A stretch of DNA of 64,000 nt from Anomaloglossus baeobatrachus (lineage: Eukaryota > Chordata > Amphibia > Anura > Aromobatidae), in the NCBI RefSeq assembly GCF_048569485.1, contig NC_134353.1, forward strand, positions 427,923,650 through 427,987,649, read 5' to 3'. The position numbers and the translations under genes are program-made. Below the pieces are notes generated by a model that saw nothing but the letters and a program-made list of their open reading frames with translations, searched no databases and was not told where the DNA came from. Shown here piece after piece: positions 10,012-19,551 of the stretch (position 1 is its first letter; each line of letters starts with the position of its first letter).

Positions 10012-11421
10012 TCAGCCACTGCCCCCGCTTGGCATGGATCCTGGAACCATTCCCCTCCTCTGCATCTGGGGACTCGTGGACTCCCAGGATAGCCAGTCTG
10101 GGATGGAGAGGTCGGGCAGATCCAGGAATTTGTATAAGGCCGGCAAGTCCGCAGGATGTTTCAATAGGAAGATAGACGACCCCCTCCGGACAATAAGGTG
10201 GAATGGATGGCCCCAGCGGTAAGAGGCGTTCACCTCCCTAATTTTAACCAGGAGTGGGTGGAGCTGACGCCTCATGTAAAGTGTGCGGCTGGAGACATCA
10301 GAGAAAAGCTTAATAACTGCACCGTCCATCTTTACAGGTCCGAACTCCCAGGCCCTCCTCAGGATCAGCTCCTTGTCCGTGAAAAAGTGTAAACGGCAAA
10401 GAACGTCTCTTGGTGCGGCCGCACCGGCTCCCTGGGTGGCCCTGGCAACTCTGTGTACTCTGTCGCATAGAAACGTGGCATCCAGTGGTCTATTAGTGAC
10501 TGTGTTAAATATTTCTTGCACCTTGGTGCGGAGCGACTCAGTGGGCCAGTCCTCTGGGATACCTTTTACTCTTATATTGTTGCGACGACCTCTGTTCTCT
10601 TGATTGTCCAGCAGCAGTGACATATACTTAAACCGATTATTGTAGGCCACACAGTCTTTCTCCAGCCGTGTGACCCTGCTTTCCAGAGAGTCCAGAGCCT
10701 GTTCAGTGGCTGTGACCCTGTCATCCAGGGCCCCTATCTCCTCTCTCACAGCCGTGATGGCCTGTTGATGAGATTGCTCTATTCTGCAGACCAGTGCATC
10801 TAGGTCACTTTTACTTGGAAGAGCTAAGATTAACTCCCTCAGTGCCTGTATTTCTGGTGTATTACAAGCAGAGCTCGCATGTGTGGGGGAGAGAGCCGCG
10901 CTGCCCAGGGGAGGCCCCCCCACAGGGAGGAAGATAGCTGGAATGTCTCTGCCTGGGGATTCCTCTGGTGAGTGCAGAGGGCAGCTCTCACACACTGGGC
11001 TTGTGCTGGTCAGGTACTGTGTGTCTGTCAGGGCCCCCATGTTCTGGGCCTCCCCCCCTCTCCTCCGCTTCTCCTCACCTTCCTCCTCGCGGTGCCCTGT
11101 GGATCCCATGGCGTCCCTGCTGTGGAGCTTTTCAGCCTTGTGGTGTCCTTTCATCGGCTGGGACACCCTCACAGCTGCCGCTCTCGTCCCCGCTCCGTCA
11201 CGAGGGCTCGCGCTGGCAGCCGCCGGCTTCTTCAGCGTCCCCGCTTGTGGGGATTCCCCTCCAGCAGGCCGCGGTGAGGGAGCCGGCGCCATCTTAACGC
11301 CGCTCCCCGCACTCTTCATCTCCAGCGGCGGCCCGCTGAGAAAGCGCTCCATTCTTCCTCCTGGACGCACGGCTCCAGCCACGGCGGTGGGTGCTCCCTG
11401 GGGCTTCCTTTTAGGCGGCAT
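10012..11421 (-). CDS. L1 ORF1 protein (RNA-binding chaperone)
   Basis: This frame is open for 469 residues from the ATG at 11421 (MPPKRKPQGAPTAV). The frame is open further upstream, but that part crosses the element's 5' end and its target duplication, so 11421 is the better start. The N-terminal half is rich in Pro, Ala and Gly. A coiled coil follows (about residues 200-290: REEIGALDDRVTATEQALDS...RVTRLEKD). Then comes an RRM-like domain beginning RRNNIRVKGIPEDWP and a C-terminal basic domain with LCRLHFFTDKE. This is the usual L1 ORF1 layout: a trimeric single-strand RNA-binding protein that packages L1 RNA. The frame is uninterrupted. Confidence 0.85.
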   Translation of the reverse strand: MPPKRKPQGAPTAVAGAVRPGGRMERFLSGPPLEMKSAGSGVKMAPAPSPRPAGGESPQAGTLKKPAAASASPRDGAGTRAAAVRVSQPMKGHHKAEKLHSRDAMGSTGHREEEGEEKRRRGGEAQNMGALTDTQYLTSTSPVCESCPLHSPEESPGRDIPAIFLPVGGPPLGSAALSPTHASSACNTPEIQALRELILALPSKSDLDALVCRIEQSHQQAITAVREEIGALDDRVTATEQALDSLESRVTRLEKDCVAYNNRFKYMSLLLDNQENRGRRNNIRVKGIPEDWPTESLRTKVQEIFNTVTNRPLDATFLCDRVHRVARATQGAGAAAPRDVLCRLHFFTDKELILRRAWEFGPVKMDGAVIKLFSDVSSRTLYMRRQLHPLLVKIREVNASYRWGHPFHLIVRRGSSIFLLKHPADLPALYKFLDLPDLSIPDWLSWESTSPQMQRRGMVPGSMPSGGSG

Positions 11422-12888
11422 AAGATTGTGGAGAGGCTGTATAGTAGCTGAATACGGGCGGTGGGTATAGGAGCTCAGGCAGTTTGCTTCCTCACACCAC
11501 CATGTCCAAGCCACGCCCCCCACCATTTTGGTTTTAACTGTTTTTAATTTCTCTGTTCTTATAGCCTTGCTTACATATCCATGTCGGATGCCTGACTAAC
11601 TTTATCACCAATCTATATACGGATCTGGAGAAGCTTCCCATTTAATGGACTATTATGGAAACGCATGGAACTGCCGCATGACATGTAGATACGCCCTCTC
11701 ATATCTATAATAATGTTAATATTGTGATATTCTGTTATTCTTATGGATATACGATGCCCGAATGATAGAGCGCTCATTTTCAGCTTAGGCGGCGTTTTCC
11801 TGCGTATATATGTCTGGGTATATGATTATGTCTTCTCCTTGATCCCATTTTAACATGTCTCCCTTGGTACCGGTGCGCCCACGTGTTCACCCTGGCTGTC
11901 CTGTGTGGCCGCGGACGCGTCCTTATAGCCACTCCTGTGGGGACCTTTGTCCCCATGGCTGTGACTGGACGCGCTCGCGGTCACATGGTGCTCCCTGGGC
12001 GTTCACTTGGGCGCCGTTGAGTGTACCAGAGAGTATATGCAGAAGCCCCCCTTGTATATTGCAGGGATGCTGCTGTCACCTTTGGCCCTCCTTGTTATAC
12101 CTCCATCTGACCGCACCGATTTGAATGGGTGGGCTTACCATGTGGGCTGTAAGGGACGGGACCAATGAATGTGCAATAAGTATTGCCATGACGTCCATCT
12201 CAAAATTTGCATACTACTACAGTAGTTATCTATGATGGTGTGCTGGTTCCTCCTTATCAAGTGCTAGACACTTTGTGATACAAGCACGATCCCACCAGCC
12301 ATCCCCTATTAGATTGTGCATACCTGAGTGGGCCAATTAGGCAGTGTGGCTGGACGTACGGGATATGTGGACACACAGTAGGTATTATCCTGCTGCAATG
12401 TAAACACACGCACCATAGCAACCATCAGAGGCTGTGTGTTAAACGCCTCCACATGGTGTTTGTGATGTACTGCTGTGTGCTCACTCCCCTTTACTTCCTC
12501 CGGTCATTCACTTGAATAGACTGGCTCCTGATGTGTGACGCATGGGACACGTGGGCACAGGGCAGGACTCATCTGTGAGCTGTAATGTTTACTCCGATGC
12601 ACACGCCCACGCTATGGGTCTCATGCGTACATTATGTGCAGGTCTAATAGTCGCGCCCTCTCCCTGCTTTCATGATGGTGATGCGATGCCGACGTCATTG
12701 GACTTCCGGTACCACGTGGTTTAACGGGGAGGATTGGTCCTTACATCACAAGATTTGACCAATTACAGTGAGCGTCGCATGCTATTTTGGAGGGGCAGTT
12801 TGTATTGAGATTTTGGATTGGTTTAGATCGACATGGATTTGGTTGGTGGGCTATCATTTATAAGCATGTATTTTTTAACTTGAAACCA

Positions 12889-12932
12889 CCTCCGGAAGAA
12901 GGATTAAACACCGAAACCTGTAGGTCGGGGCC
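12889..12932 (+). ncRNA. Hammerhead-like core in right inverted arm
   Basis: This is the plus-strand copy of the core at 2828-2868: GGAAGAAGG, loop, CCGAAACC, TGTA, GGTC, then GGGGCC. GAAA, the 3-bp helix III and the GGTC site are all kept. The first box is CGGAAGA. Confidence 0.45.
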
Positions 12933-13507
12933 TGGAACCCTCATTTCACATTCAGGTACGTTGGGCTGCACACTGCCGTGACCCTGCATTGATTTATGTT
13001 TTGTTTGTATGGACCATTGTATTTACTGTGTCAGTCACGGCAGGGCACTGATTGCCTGTTTAACACATTCCAGTGTTTGAAGCACTTGTGTTTTTGCACG
13101 GGTGCCTCTCAGCTGGATATCTACAATTTTTGGCTTTTTTCAGTGTGGTCCTACGTGCCAGTGTGCTGTGAGGGCGCCATCTGCTGGTGTTTACTGTCTG
13201 ACTCTATGTTTTTTACATCTTATGTAATTTTTTTCTGCTTGCTATGATGTTTTCATAATATTTAATAAAACTATTTATAAACTTTTTTCAACTAAGTCGT
13301 TGTACAGAATTTTTTCCTTTTTTCACTTTAATCTCTGTATATGGCTCTCTCCATATTGCAAATATGACACAGCTCCGTCCGTGTCTTTTGGTATTGTTTA
13401 CTTACCCCATGCAACCTGCAGAGCCACCACGACTTCTGCTCAGAGTCAGAGTTGTGTCTGAGTTGTTGACGTGCTTCCAGTACTTTGTCTCTGTCCATGA
13501 AGACGCA

Positions 13508-13580
13508 ACGTAACCTCGTTGTCAGTAGCATCCTCCTCCACCTAACGTAACCTCGTTGTCAGTAGCATCCTCCTCCACCT
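13508..13580. repeat. Two-unit tandem repeat, about 37 bp
   Basis: The unit ACGTAACCTCGTTGTCAG...TCCTCCTCCACC occurs twice in direct tandem. It lies in the hAT-derived block just beyond the Penelope-like element. Confidence 0.8.
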
Positions 13581-13645
13581 CCTCTGCTGACCACATCAAC
13601 TGGCTGACTTTGGTTTGAAAGTAAGTGGGGTCTCCAACCTCATCA

Positions 13646-14173
13646 TCACCCTGTGTGTTTTCCCTCCCCTTGTCCTAACTCCTCAAAGCCAACTTCTTCC
13701 TGCCCTGACTGACTAGTAAAGTTGCCGTTCCAATCAGGTATCTGAGTCTCCTCAGCATGTTCCCCATTGTCTCCACCAGGATTATTTACAGTTTGGGAAT
13801 GAGAGTGTACATTATGGTCAGCACCTTCTTCATCGGGTCCTGGATCAAACTTGCAAAGTTTCTGGGCATCAGTGCAGATCATTTCATTGTCTGTACTCAC
13901 TGCAGCTTTGTAGCAGACCTCTGATTCCCAGGCTATTGTGTGACTCAACAGCTCTGCCGACTCAACCATCTCTGTTACCTCATACTCCGCAGGGCTGGTG
14001 GAACCTTGTGAGCCTTTTGGAAGCAAGTGCAATTGGGTTGACGCCATAGAGGAATGGAGTATTTGGGATATTGAAGTGGAGGTGGAGAGGCCACTTGATG
14101 GAGCACTGAAGATCCATTGAAGCACCTGCTTTTTTGTTGCCTCATCTACATTTGGCAGCGATGGTCGTGTCAC
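13646..14173 (-). pseudogene. Acidic N-terminal-type segment, probable hAT transposase
   Basis: A 175-residue minus-strand frame begins MTRPSLPNVDEATKKQVLQW and continues as low-complexity Ser- and Glu-rich sequence (PDEEGADHNVHSHSQ, EHAEETQ). No catalytic motif is present. I assign it to the hAT block because it lies in the same strand and interval as clear hAT fragments. On its own it is not diagnostic. It could equally be a chance open frame in transposon sequence. Confidence 0.35.
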
Positions 14174-14230
14174 TGAAAAAAGGAATCATATCAGATTATC
14201 CAAGGGAAGAAGTAGACCTCTTATTTTGGC

Positions 14231-15499
14231 TGGTAGTTGGTGTTACGAATCGGTGCCGCCGTAGACGCAAGCAGCCAGCTGCGGTTCCAGTTGCGCCCAG
14301 GTGTCAGCTGCCATTTTTGTCCATCCCTCAGATCGTCCAGCTGGCTGCTTCCTCATCCACGTCTAAGTGTGGAGAGATGGCTAGTGTGCATGTGTGTGCC
14401 GATTTACCACAGACACAGCCTAAGTACAGTGTTTCACCTAGTGAGCATGCTCAGCATGACTGTGCCATTCCTGAGGCTAAGTCCTCAGTTTGTGCTACTG
14501 TGCATTCTCCCACACTTAGTGCGAAAAGCCTCTTTGCACAGGTAATTGAACTCCGTGCCGTGTCTAAGTCCTGTGTTGGGCCTACAGAGCATGCAGAAGC
14601 TGATAGTCGTTCAGGCTACTGAGCATGCTCAGGCACTTAGTGCATCAGAGGCTAGGTCCATAAAGGAACTCAATGTCCATGTCCGTGAGGTGTCATTCCA
14701 TGATAGTCCAGATGGCATCAGGTGTCTCGATGATGTGGCCACTCTGGACTGGCTCGCAGAGGCCAGCCCCTATGATTTTGCACCTCATCATTGTTCGTCA
14801 GACGATGACTGGTGAGGTGTTTGGGGCGTAGCTGCCATGAGGTCATCATTGAAGTGGCGGTTCCGGATAGGTCGCTGGTTATGTCACTGATGACGTGGCA
14901 GTCTGCTTTTGGCTCATGGAGGTGCATTGTGGTCCACCCTGGGTTGGGGCGGACCCAGGTTAGAAAAGCGGCTGGAGACAACAAGGAGATGCGCAGTCTT
15001 CTATTATGCTCAGACAGAGCACACCTCCATGTGTTGAACCAATTGCGGCTTTAGGCCAGAGGTAGGCAGAGATAGGGCATCAGTGCAGGATGCCACCACA
15101 CTTGGTAACGTAGAACGGTTACGACCAGCTCCTGTCCTACCAGTCCTGCTACTGCAGCACAGTGGCATTAACTGGGCTGCTGCTGCTGCTCCTGCTGTCC
15201 ACAGGTGTGCCCCCTACGCACACGGACAGCGTACTCAATGGCCCCTGTGTTGTTAACAGGGAGTTCCTGGGCTGGGTGGGTGTGTGGACCCTGTGACGCT
15301 AACAGGGTTCCCAGTCTCCAGATCCGATTGTCGTCTAACTTGGTTCAGGCTACTATTTGTTTCAGAGGCACCCAGCTCAGTATCCTCCGCCTAACCTTCG
15401 GGTTGCCAGCATCTCCTTTTCCATCTAGGAGGACGGTGGACTCCGGCTGGCGATTGGGATATATACCACCTTATCCAAATCTGCCAGTCCCCCCGTAAC
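14231..15499. mobile_element. Possible solo LTR
   Basis: This 1.27-kb block begins TGTTACGAATCGG and ends CCCCGTAACA, so its ends are the inverted pair TGTTACG/CGTAACA expected of an LTR. It contains no coding motif and interrupts hAT-derived sequence. No clear target duplication was found. It is a fossil of uncertain family. Confidence 0.45.
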
Positions 15500-15664
15500 A
15501 GATGGTGCTTTTTCAGCAGATGTTACTGTGCCTTAAGCACCAAACCTACGGACACACATTTTTTTCCCCTTTCCAACACACCTGTTCCCCTTTACAACAG
15601 CATATGGCCTTTTTCCCCTCATTTTGGATATGACCAAATTTGCAACTCTGCAGGGACACCCTAC

Positions 15665-16504
15665 TCAACGTCGTCTCAGCACAGCATCCAACCCTCGGTC
15701 CCTCAGATCTGGACAAGTGAAAGACCATTTCCTCCTAACCATGACAAAGCGTTGAGATTCACTCTGTGCAGCAGTGGTGTTTAGTGGAAAAGCCGATCTA
15801 AGATTGCGTACCAGCTTCTGCTGATACTCCTGCATACGTGCGTCCCTTTCTATGGCAGGACTTATTTTGCCAAATTTTGTCTTGTACCGGGGATCTAAGA
15901 GTGTGGCCACCCAGTAGTCAGCATTCCTTCGAATTTGGACAATCCGAGGGTCATGTTGTAGGTAGTGCAGCAAGAAGGCGCTCATGTGTCTTGCGCATCC
16001 AGGAGGACCAAGTCCTTGCTGTGTTGGTGGCGGAGAGGTGAGAATCATGCCTCCTTCCTCTGCCCTCTCCCCCCAACCTCACACAACAGAAATGTGATCA
16101 AGCTCTCCCTCATCTACTGAGTCTTCCATGCCCATCGCCAGTTCGTCCTCCATTTCTTCCTGGGCTCCTGCACCTTCCTCAACAGTTTGGCTGATACTAT
16201 GCGCCCTTGTTAATCCCTCTCTCCCACCGTCCCATGCCTGCTGCCTTGGTGCTGCTGAACGTGTGGACCTTGTAGATCTTGTTATCCCTTCCGCATATGA
16301 CTCCTCCTGTACTTCCTCCCCTTCCTCTTGTCCCACCACCTGACTCTGAATAATGTTTAGAGTGTGCTCCAGCATGTAGATGACCGTAATTGTCATGATA
16401 ATGGCATCGTCAGCGCTTAACATCTTCGTCACCATTTGTAAACTGTGAAGAAGGGTGCATAGGTACTTGATCTGAGACCACGTCAGCAGCGTGATCTTCC
16501 CCAC
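15665..16504 (-). pseudogene. hAT transposase, central and DPRYK region
   Basis: Two adjacent minus-strand frames belong to a hAT transposase. The upstream one (16079-16504) has LTWSQIKYLCTLLHSLQMVT...LSADDA, the segment before the conserved helical region. The downstream one (15665-16048) has YWVATLLDPRYKTKF, matching the ATLLDPRYK signature found in ZBED/hAT proteins before the dimerisation domain. Each is open, but they are in different frames, and this copy has lost its C-terminal domain here. It is inactive. Confidence 0.75.
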
Positions 16505-16729
16505 CTCTGGATCTCGTTAGCCCAGGCTAACGTATTGCATAGTCATAACGTATTGCAGCCGGGTTCGCCGTTGCTGCCACAGGCGCTGCAACATGTGCAC
16601 ATTCAAATTCCTGCGTGTCTGCAAATCGCATTGCAGGCGGTGAACAGGCAGACCGAAAGACTTCTGGAGCGATGCAAGTTGTTCAGCTGCTGGTTGTGAA
16701 CGGTGGAAGTGAGCACAAAACGAGCGTAC

Positions 16730-16890
16730 CCTCTACAGAAGGCCATGTAGGCCGGGATAGTGGTTTAAAAATTGCTGGACAACCAGGTTGAACACGTGAG
16801 CCATACAAGGCACGTGTCTCACATTGCCCTGGTGAAGTGCCGCACCCAGGTTTGCATTATTGTCGCGCACGGCTGTTATGTCACCACCGG
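16730..16890 (-). repeat. Duplicate of hAT segment at 17560-17705
   Basis: This stretch repeats 17560-17705 with scattered differences. Both encode, on the minus strand, the hAT sequence around VPCMAHV.NLVVQQF. Two transposase copies, or an internal duplication, must be present. Confidence 0.7.
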
Positions 16891-17029
16891 AGCCCGCTCC
16901 AGCAACTTGTATTCTGATCGCCAGGTGACACCGTGTTCCTTTCGTAGATTGTGCTGTTGATGAGAAAGGAGTCGATGACAGAGGTGCCGGTGGCCGCTGG
17001 TTTTACACAGCCACTGGGCAGGGTTATCT

Positions 17030-17470
17030 TGAGATATGCAGTACCAATGGCTGACTGTAGATGGTTGTTGTCTCACAGCTGAACTACCATCATTCAGCTA
17101 CAACCAATGGGAAGACACCACACCCTTTTTTAGGCACCTCCTGTCTGCTGACCACTGGCAGACAGTTCTGAAGTTCTGGTTCCTGTTCCGCCCAGTTCTG
17201 TTTTGTGATTTTGTGTGCTGACTACCGCCTGTTTCCTGACTACGTCTCCTGCCTGATGTTTATGTACCTCGTTGCCTGATCTGCATTAGACCTCTGCTTG
17301 TTTTCTGATTAAGTACTGGCTGTCCGATTCTGTTCCTGTTCCTCAATTCATGCTTTGACCGTGCCTGACTACTACTCTCTCGGACTGCAGCCTTCCACAG
17401 ATATTGATCACCTTTGGCCCTGTGTAATTCCAAATACCTGTATAGGGGTTAAAGGGTTTCAGGGTTCTAG
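17030..17470. mobile_element. LTR-like insertion between hAT fragments
   Basis: This segment separates the two duplicated hAT pieces. It is T- and C-rich with recurring CCTG and CTGA words, much like the U3/R part of amphibian Ty3/gypsy LTRs. Ends and target duplication are not resolved. It has no coding content. The assignment is tentative. Confidence 0.3.
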
Positions 17471-17547
17471 AGGTGCAGCTTGTTGAGTGGCTTCCCTCTA
17501 GCCTATCCTTTACAGCCCGTATGAGTGTGTGGATCCAGGCAGGCGTT

Positions 17548-18400
17548 TCACCGTGCCCTCTGCAGAAGGGCATGTAGGCCGGGATAGTGGTTTAAAAATT
17601 GCTGGACAACCAGGTTCAACACGTGAGCCATACAAGGCACGTTTGTCACATTGTCCCGGTGAAGGGCCACACCCAGGTTTGCATCATTGTCACACACGGC
17701 CTTCCCTGGCTGCTGGTTGAGTGGAGACAACCATTGATGAAACTCGGTCTCCAGAGCTAACCGTCCATAACTCCTCAGCGGTGTGACTCACATTTCCCAT
17801 ACATTTCAAAGTACAGATTTGACCGCCTGATGGCGTTGAGCTCTGCTGCCAGCATAGTAAGGAGGTGTGCGGGAATCTTTGTGCACAGTTACCACACGGG
17901 TGGCCTCACCAGACAGGTTTTGAGCGGAGGTTGAGGACTTAGACGAGGTTGAGGAGGCAGAAGCAGTGTAGGAACTTCTACATACAGAGGAAGGATTGAC
18001 ACACAACTCGTGAGGAAGGCAAGACTTGTACAACAGACCCTTCTCCATCTCTCACCATAGTTATCCAGTGCCCAGTCAGCGACATGTAACACCACTGTCC
18101 ATGCTTACTGGTCCAAGTATCTGTGGTGAAATGCACCCTGTCACACACAGAGTTTCTCAAGGAAGCGGTGATGTTGTGTGCGACATGCTGGTATAGTGTG
18201 GGCACGCCTTTCTTGGAGAAGGAGTGGCGACTGGGCATCGGCTCTTGGGGCACTGAGATCGGCATACGGTCTCGAAAACTCCTCTGTGTAAAAAGGGTGG
18301 AAAGGCAGTATTTTTGTAGCCAACAGCTTGCAGATGCTGAAAGTCAACCTCTTTGGCATGTCATGCCCTTCTAAAATCATGTAAAACACAGCAAGGGGAC
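17548..18400 (-). pseudogene. hAT transposase, catalytic core fragments
   Basis: Three minus-strand frames are recognisable in order. MPKRLTFSICKLLATKILPF (near 18360) is the region before the core. VHFTTDTWTSKHGQWCYMSL (near 18140-18060) holds the first catalytic Asp in the TTDTWTS motif. DNDANLGVALH...VPCMAHVLNLVVQQFL (near 17690-17570) is the second catalytic part with the conserved C-x2-H. They lie in different frames, so the gene is broken in at least two places. The organisation matches ZBED-like hAT transposases. Confidence 0.78.
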
Positions 18401-18815
18401 TCCAACCACAGTCTCCCTCCTTTCCAAAAATTGGGCCACACACACACCACTTCACTGGCATCAGTTGTCCCCCAGTTGCAATCTTACAAAGATGCTTTGC
18501 ATGAAGCACTCGCAAAAATACACCAGCCTTTCGCCTCCCCTGGAGGACACAGGGGTAGAAAAGTCCTCTGTGATCCATGACTTGTTCATCTTGGTTCTTT
18601 TTGAAAAAAGCAAGGGGACTCCAACCACAGTCTCCCTCGTTTCCAAAAATTGGGCCACACACACACCACTTCACTGGCATCAGTTGTCCCCCAGTTGCAA
18701 TCTTACAAAGATGCTTTGCATGAAGCACTCTCAAAAATACACCAGACTTTCGCCTCCCCTGGATGACACAGGGGTAGAAAAGTCCTCTGTGATCCATGGC
18801 TTGTTCATCTTGATG
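18391..18815. repeat. Direct tandem duplication, about 219-bp period
   Basis: A block starting GCAAGGGGACTCCAACCACA at 18391 is repeated from 18610, with few differences through about 18800. Its minus strand gives a repeated peptide (HLCKIATGGQLMPVKWCVCG). It lies between two hAT fragments and probably arose inside the transposon. Confidence 0.85.
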
Positions 18816-19065
18816 AACGTTAGTCTGTCCACATTGTCACTGGACAGACGTGTGCGCTTATCTGTCAGCACACACCCAGCAGCACTGAAGACACGTTCCG
18901 AGAGAACGCTGGCTGCGGGACACGACAAGATCCCCAAGGCGTAAGTGGCGAGCTCAGGCAATTTATCCACATTGGATGCCCAAAATGAGCAAGGCTCCAG
19001 TCGCACAGTAATGGCATCGATGTTAACTTGCAGATACTCCGATATCTGTGTCTCCTCCTCTATTT
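18731..19065 (-). pseudogene. hAT transposase, C-terminal dimerisation domain
   Basis: The minus-strand frame, open from about 19063, reads EYLQVNIDAITVRLEP, then FWASNVDKLPELATYALGIL and CPAASVLSERVFSAAG, then RLSSDNVDRLTFIKMN. These are the hallmark residues of the hAT family dimerisation region (pfam Dimer_Tnp_hAT). Only about 210 bp separates it from the element end at 19273, so the catalytic part of this copy is missing upstream. It is an internally deleted copy next to a second, differently truncated one. Confidence 0.85.
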
Positions 19066-19551
19066 ACTTGTCCAGCTATTTTGTTTTCGCATGAATATAT
19101 GTCCTTGTCACTTTCCCATGTGTTTGTGGTGTCTTGGGAGTTGTTTGTCACCTTTTGGACACCTTTGAAGGTGTTTTCTAGGTGTTTTTATGTGTTTGCC
19201 TCCCATTGTTTTCTATGGAGTTCGAGTGGTTCGTCGAAACGAACTCGAACGCCAGGGGGGTGGTTCATCTCTAGTTGTAACCTCTTCCCAGCGGTGGGGA
19301 ACTGACAGCGCGACCTCAGGGCCTCCCTTATTTGCAAAGGGTACTGCGTCCTTCTCCGGCTGTTTGGGAATCGTCACTTCAGCCTCCAGGCCTCTCCTCC
19401 TCCCCCTTAGAGGTGCTGGGCACTCCTCTGGTTGTGCTGGCAGCAGCTCTGGCAATGAACTTTCATCAGAGGGCCAAGGCGGTGGACCACTCTCTGACAC
19501 AGAGGTTGCTGGGACCACTCCGGGTCCGGATGGCAGCCTGGGGACCAAGTA

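Larger units (their letters stand above)
5310..11520 (-). mobile_element. Near full-length L1-type LINE
   Basis: This 6.2-kb non-LTR retrotransposon on the minus strand is inserted in the 3' part of a Penelope-like element. A 10-base direct repeat CACCATTTTG at 5300-5309 and 11521-11530 is its target-site duplication. The poly(A) tail appears as a T-run at 5310-5324. ORF1 (RNA-binding) lies at 10012-11421 and ORF2 (endonuclease plus RT) runs from 9495 down to 5682. A purine-rich spacer (about 9500-10000) separates them. ORF2 has about three frame changes and one in-frame stop, so this copy is inactive but recent. The L1 superfamily is supported by the apurinic endonuclease, the RT type and the RRM-type ORF1; the exact clade (L1 or Tx1-like) is not resolved. 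Confidence 0.88.
2435..13405 (+). mobile_element. Penelope-like retroelement with inverted arms, split by an L1
   Basis: The element is bounded by a 13-base direct repeat (2422-2434 and 13406-13418). Its left end (about 2440-2880) is the reverse complement of its right end (about 12880-13325). Both arms encode the same spurious peptide and both carry a hammerhead-like core, which is the inverted terminal arrangement seen in Penelope-like elements. Between the arms, on the plus strand, lie a reverse transcriptase with a C-terminal GIY-YIG endonuclease (about 2960-5209) and a long non-coding 3' part (5210-5309 plus 11531-12880). An L1 LINE at 5310-11520 interrupts that 3' part, flanked by CACCATTTTG on both sides. 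The protein is read in two overlapping frames, so this copy is broken but young-looking. Confidence 0.85.
13419..19273 (-). mobile_element. Scrambled hAT transposon remnants
   Basis: Minus-strand fragments of hAT transposase occupy this block, out of their normal order and partly duplicated. The C-terminal dimerisation region lies at 18731-19065. Mid and catalytic regions lie at 17548-18400 and 15665-16504, and acidic N-terminal-type sequence lies at 13646-14173. The right edge reads TAGAGATGAACCACCC on the minus strand, ending at 19273. This matches the terminus of the miniature hAT element at 41109-41351. The flanking octamer GTTGTAAC (19274-19281) would be one half of an 8-bp duplication; no partner was found. 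LTR-like blocks at 14231-15499 and 17030-17470 interrupt it. Confidence 0.65.

Noticed and set aside
10883-11470. Plus-strand open frame of 195 residues
   Set aside because: It is the antisense shadow of the GC-rich L1 ORF1, which has clear coiled-coil and RRM features on the minus strand.
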